Shown piece by piece: positions 60,788 through 64,000 of a stretch of DNA of 64,000 nucleotides. Origin of the DNA: Paraburkholderia bannensis (GTDB lineage: Bacteria > Pseudomonadota > Gammaproteobacteria > Burkholderiales > Burkholderiaceae); the NCBI RefSeq assembly GCF_014200455.1, contig NZ_JACHBW010000023.1, positions 1 through 64,000 of the forward strand, written 5' to 3'. Each line of letters opens with the position of its first letter. Position 1 is the stretch's first letter. The notes beneath the pieces are model-generated. The model worked only from the letters and a program-made list of their open reading frames with translations, did not search any database and had not been told where the DNA came from. The position numbers and the translations under genes are program-made.

Positions 60788-63331
60788 GTGCAGCCGTCTC
60801 GCTCGAACACTCTTAATGCAGCCATGACCGATCTGTCCGCGTTCGCGCAGGGTACGTTTTTCATGCAGGACAAGCGCCTGCTCGCGTTGAGTTTTCCTCA
60901 CAACGATCCACCCTCGGCTGTCGATTCCTATGGCCGGCGTCGCGCATTCACGTTAGTTGTCGAACGACTCGTCGCTCACGAAGGGCTCGGGATCGACTTC
61001 CGTTTCGAGCTGACGCTGCTTGGAAATGAAGCGGGTGTCACGCTCGATGACATGCTCGGCAAGTTGCTGGCGGTCTCGCTGGTGCGACCCGATGGCGGTA
61101 TGCGCTATTTCTGCGGCTATTGCACCGAATTCTCGTTGGTGGGAAGCGATGGTTCGATTGCGCAATATCGCGCAGTGCTGCGGCCGTGGAGCGAGTTTCT
61201 CAAGACGCGCATTAATAATCGCTTGTTTCTGGGACAGTCGTTGCAGCAACAGATCAGCACAGTGCTGGCCGATTATCCGACTCTCGCGCCCGCGTGGGAG
61301 TGGCGCGTGCGTGGCGCTGACCCGTCGCGAACCATGAACGTGCAAGGCGGTGGCCTTGGGGAGAGCGACTGGAATTATCTCGTTCGCCACCTTGAGGCGG
61401 TTGGCTATCTGTATTGGTGGGAGCACGGCGAGCAGGGTATGCGGCTCGTCATTGGCGATGACAGTACGGTGCAGTGCGATCCAGTGGACGGCGTTTCGAC
61501 GCAGATCCGCTTCCAGTCTCATGGCGGACCTGCGGAAGAGGACGCCATTTCGAGCTGGTCTGGCAAGCGGGCTCTGTCGGCCGGCAGCTATAGCGCCACG
61601 GCGTTCGATTTCAAGTCGGCTTGCGCGACGCATGTGCAGATCCCGACACTTCACACCCCGGGCGTCGCGCCCGCTGGCGACCATCACGAATACGTCGGGC
61701 ATTACGGGTTCAGCAAGGACGATCACTCGGGCGATGCCGTCGCGCGGCTGCGAATGGAGGAGATCGAGGCGGCCTCGCAACGCTTCGAGGCCGAGGGCAA
61801 TCACCACGGCATACTGCCGGGTCGCTGGTTCGAACTGGCCGACCATTTCAGCAGTACCTCGGCGCGCGCGCAGGACAGCCAGTTTCTGATTGTTGAGGCC
61901 CGCCACGAAGCGGCAAATAATTATTTGCAGGCAGATGGCCGCAAACCCGAATACCGCAATCGCTTCGAAGCCCTGCGCCGCGCTACGCCGTGGCGACCGG
62001 GACGCGGCCTGAACAGCACGCCGCTATACATTCAGGCGCCACAAACCGCGACGATTGCCGGTACCAGCGATGCGGGCAGTGTCGATGTCGACGAATACGG
62101 CCGCGTGCGGGTGATATTCCACTGGGATCGCGCGTTGCAACAAAGCGCGCGCATTCGCGTGGCCTCCGGCTGGGCCGGCGGCGAAAAGGGCATGGTGGCG
62201 CATCCGCGCGTGGGTAGCGAAGCAGTCCTGATGTTCCTCGACGGCAATCCCGATCGTCCGCTCGTCACGGCCACCACTTACAACGGCAACCGCATGCCGC
62301 CGTGGTCGCTCCCGGACCAGCATGTGCTGACCGGCCTGCGCAGCCGCGAACTGTCTGGCGACTCAGGCAACCAGGCCGGTGGGCGATCGAATCACATCCT
62401 GCTCGACGACACGGCGCAACAGTTGCAGCTGAAGTTGCGCAGCGACACCGATGCCAGCGAACTGACGCTTGGCCACAACGTGCGTATCGACGATACGCAG
62501 GGGCGTACCGATCAGCGCGCACGCGGCTTCGAACTGCGTACCGACGCACACGGCGCCGTGCGCGCCGCGAAGGGCCTGCTGATTACCAGCGAGGCGCGTC
62601 CCGAAGCTCGCGCGCATGCTACCGATATGGGCGAGACACTCACGCGCCTGGATAAAGCGCAGGATCTGCATGGGACGCTGTCGGGCTCGGCGCACGAAGT
62701 CAAGGCACAGGAGAGCGGTGATCAGGATGCCGTGCGCGATGCGCTGAAAACGCAGAACGAATCGTTGCGCGGCAGCGGCGGCAATCCTCAGCAAGGCGAA
62801 TTTCCCGAGTTCGCGCAACCCCATCTGACGCTGGCCAGTCCGGCGGGGATCGAAACCACCACCGCGGGTTCGACGCACGTTGCCAGCGATCGGCATATCG
62901 CGCTGACGAGTGGAGAGCACACGAGTATTGCCGCTGGGCAAAGCATGCTGGTCAGCGCGCATGACGCGGTGCGCGTGGCCGCATTCGAGAAGGGCATCAA
63001 GCTGGTGGCGGCCGCGGCGGACATCGACATCGAAGCGCTCAAGAACAGCATCAACGTGCTGGCAAAGCTCGACGTGAAGGTCGACGCCAACCGTATCACC
63101 TTGACCGCAAAAGAAGAAGTCCTGATCAATGGTGGCACGAGCTATACGCGCTGGAATAGCGAAGGCATCACGCACGGCACCAACGGTGCATTCACGACGC
63201 ACGCCGCGTCGCACAGCTTCATCGGCCCGGATAGCCTGCCGGTTCCCGCGCAGGCGCTACCGGGTTCGGCCTGCGCGCCGTGTATGGTCAATGCCGCGTC
63301 AATGGCATCGCCTTTCGCTGCCAAGGCCTGA
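60788..63331 (+). CDS. vgrG: Type VI secretion VgrG spike protein
   Basis: The 847-residue product starts at GTG 60788, 7 bp after AAGGAG. The N-terminal gp27-like part (FTLVVERLVAHEGLGIDFRF; MLGKLLAVSLVRPDGGMRYF; GESDWNYLVRHLEAVGYLYW) leads to the gp5-like OB fold (VDVDEYGRVRVIFHWDR; RVASGWAGGEKGMVAHPRVG). A DUF2345-like beta-helix follows (TAGSTHVASDRHIALTSGEH; VDANRITLTAKEEVLINGGT). The end carries no effector domain. VgrG trimers tip the injected T6SS tube and carry cargo. The next gene is an adaptor, so an effector gene should follow beyond the window. Confidence 0.93.
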   Translation: MQPSRSNTLNAAMTDLSAFAQGTFFMQDKRLLALSFPHNDPPSAVDSYGRRRAFTLVVERLVAHEGLGIDFRFELTLLGNEAGVTLDDMLGKLLAVSLVRPDGGMRYFCGYCTEFSLVGSDGSIAQYRAVLRPWSEFLKTRINNRLFLGQSLQQQISTVLADYPTLAPAWEWRVRGADPSRTMNVQGGGLGESDWNYLVRHLEAVGYLYWWEHGEQGMRLVIGDDSTVQCDPVDGVSTQIRFQSHGGPAEEDAISSWSGKRALSAGSYSATAFDFKSACATHVQIPTLHTPGVAPAGDHHEYVGHYGFSKDDHSGDAVARLRMEEIEAASQRFEAEGNHHGILPGRWFELADHFSSTSARAQDSQFLIVEARHEAANNYLQADGRKPEYRNRFEALRRATPWRPGRGLNSTPLYIQAPQTATIAGTSDAGSVDVDEYGRVRVIFHWDRALQQSARIRVASGWAGGEKGMVAHPRVGSEAVLMFLDGNPDRPLVTATTYNGNRMPPWSLPDQHVLTGLRSRELSGDSGNQAGGRSNHILLDDTAQQLQLKLRSDTDASELTLGHNVRIDDTQGRTDQRARGFELRTDAHGAVRAAKGLLITSEARPEARAHATDMGETLTRLDKAQDLHGTLSGSAHEVKAQESGDQDAVRDALKTQNESLRGSGGNPQQGEFPEFAQPHLTLASPAGIETTTAGSTHVASDRHIALTSGEHTSIAAGQSMLVSAHDAVRVAAFEKGIKLVAAAADIDIEALKNSINVLAKLDVKVDANRITLTAKEEVLINGGTSYTRWNSEGITHGTNGAFTTHAASHSFIGPDSLPVPAQALPGSACAPCMVNAASMASPFAAKA

Positions 63332-63344
63332 CGGGGAATGATGC

Positions 63345-64000
63345 ATGACGTCTGAAACTCAAGCCGATCCGGCGCGCCGGATCATTGAAACCGCGCTTGC
63401 GGGCACCACTGGCCTGCACGCCTACGTGCTCGTCGATGGTGCTTTGCTGCAGACCCAAAGCGCCGCGCAACAGGAGCGCTGGCCGTTTTTTCTCGCGCTG
63501 CCGCTGCTGGCAAATGCCGATCTGGATGCGCAGGCAGTGGGTCCTCTGCTCTACGAGTTGCCGTCGGCCAGCGAGTCTGACGATACCGGCGCGGCCGTTG
63601 AAACGGGCATCGTCTGGCCGGCTTCCAGTGTGATCGTTTCGCGGCTCTCGCTTAATGAACTGGCCACGCATCTCAGGCCGATGCTCGATGTGCAGCTTGA
63701 GCAGATGGACAGCACGATGCTGATGCGTTTCTTCGATCCGCGTGTGCTGCCCTTCTGGCTCGACATGCTGCCGATGGAGCATCGCGCGTGGCTCGCACGC
63801 GGTGTGCATGACTGGATTTATCTGGATGCGCATCAGAATCTTCGTTCGGCGCGTATCGAAACGGCTCACAAGCCTGGTGAGATCGATGTGATTGCGCAGT
63901 TCCCTCTGCACCTGTCGCAGCAACAAGAGGACGATCTGCTCGCCGCCTGTTACCCGTACACGATGATCGAGCGCCTGCGCAGTGAGTTTGGGACGCTGAT
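63345..64000 (+). CDS. DUF4123 T6SS effector adaptor, incomplete at window end
   Basis: ATG 63345 lies 13 bp after vgrG; the frame is open to base 64000. The visible 218 residues begin MTSETQADPARRIIETALAG and include LHAYVLVDGALLQ, LPLLANADLDAQAVGPLLYE, SRLSLNELATHLRPMLDVQL and MLMRFFDPRVLPFWLDMLPM, the DUF4123 pattern. DUF4123 proteins load a specific effector on the cognate VgrG. The effector and immunity genes are expected just downstream. Confidence 0.9.
   Translation, partial: MTSETQADPARRIIETALAGTTGLHAYVLVDGALLQTQSAAQQERWPFFLALPLLANADLDAQAVGPLLYELPSASESDDTGAAVETGIVWPASSVIVSRLSLNELATHLRPMLDVQLEQMDSTMLMRFFDPRVLPFWLDMLPMEHRAWLARGVHDWIYLDAHQNLRSARIETAHKPGEIDVIAQFPLHLSQQQEDDLLAACYPYTMIERLRSEFGTL

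Overview
The window looks like a chromosome or chromid segment of a Burkholderiaceae bacterium, most likely Paraburkholderia or Caballeronia. The grounds are the high GC content, gene families typical of that group (OmpC-type porin, anion:cation-symporter MFS carriers, IclR-controlled catabolic operons, a Burkholderia-ordered contact-dependent inhibition locus, VgrG) and a long intergenic palindrome. Nothing was searched against a database; family names come from recognising motifs in the translations.

Layout. (1) 1-4.7 kb: the 3' end of a contact-dependent growth inhibition locus in the Burkholderia order A-I-x-B (toxin exoprotein tail with an HNH-like nuclease tip, an immunity protein, a second small DUF6572-like protein, and the outer-membrane transporter). 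It ends beside an initiator tRNA gene whose 3' end overlaps a site-specific recombinase relic, so the locus probably sits in an old tRNA-associated island. (2) 4.9-13.7 kb: a minus-strand catabolic operon (RraA-like, hydroxyacid dehydrogenase, SMP-30 lactonase, two MFS carriers, porin, amidohydrolase) read away from a divergent IclR gene, with palindromic operators between them. (3) 13.9-19.6 kb: a second IclR-controlled unit (HMG-CoA-lyase-type enzyme, CoA transferase, MFS, amidohydrolase). (4) 19.9-29.5 kb: two epoxide-hydrolase-like enzymes, a tautomerase/NTF2-like pair, a GlxA-type regulator, and a MarR-nitrilase-hydrolase set with three TGCATATGCA palindromes. (5) 29.7-41.2 kb: a decayed accessory zone with five GNAT acetyltransferases (one frameshifted), a methyltransferase, a RIO kinase, an MFS exporter and relics of IS5, IS66 and two integrases. 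(6) 41.5-45.4 kb: arsenic (arsR-acr3-arsC-arsH) and chromate resistance. (7) 45.6-48.3 kb: a photoactive-yellow-protein-like gene, a PAS-GGDEF cyclase and an EAL phosphodiesterase behind an exact sigma-28 promoter consensus. (8) 49.6-58.6 kb: genes suited to guanidino/polyamine compound use (aldehyde dehydrogenase, agmatinase family, FAD amine oxidase type, cupin, NCS1 permease) with LuxR- and LysR-type regulators. (9) 59-64 kb: argG, then a type VI secretion VgrG and the start of its DUF4123 adaptor.

The most interesting item is the sigma-28-linked PYP/GGDEF/EAL module. It suggests blue-light control of cyclic-di-GMP tied to the flagellar programme. Next are the CDI locus with two candidate immunity genes, and the palindrome-marked MarR/nitrilase regulon.
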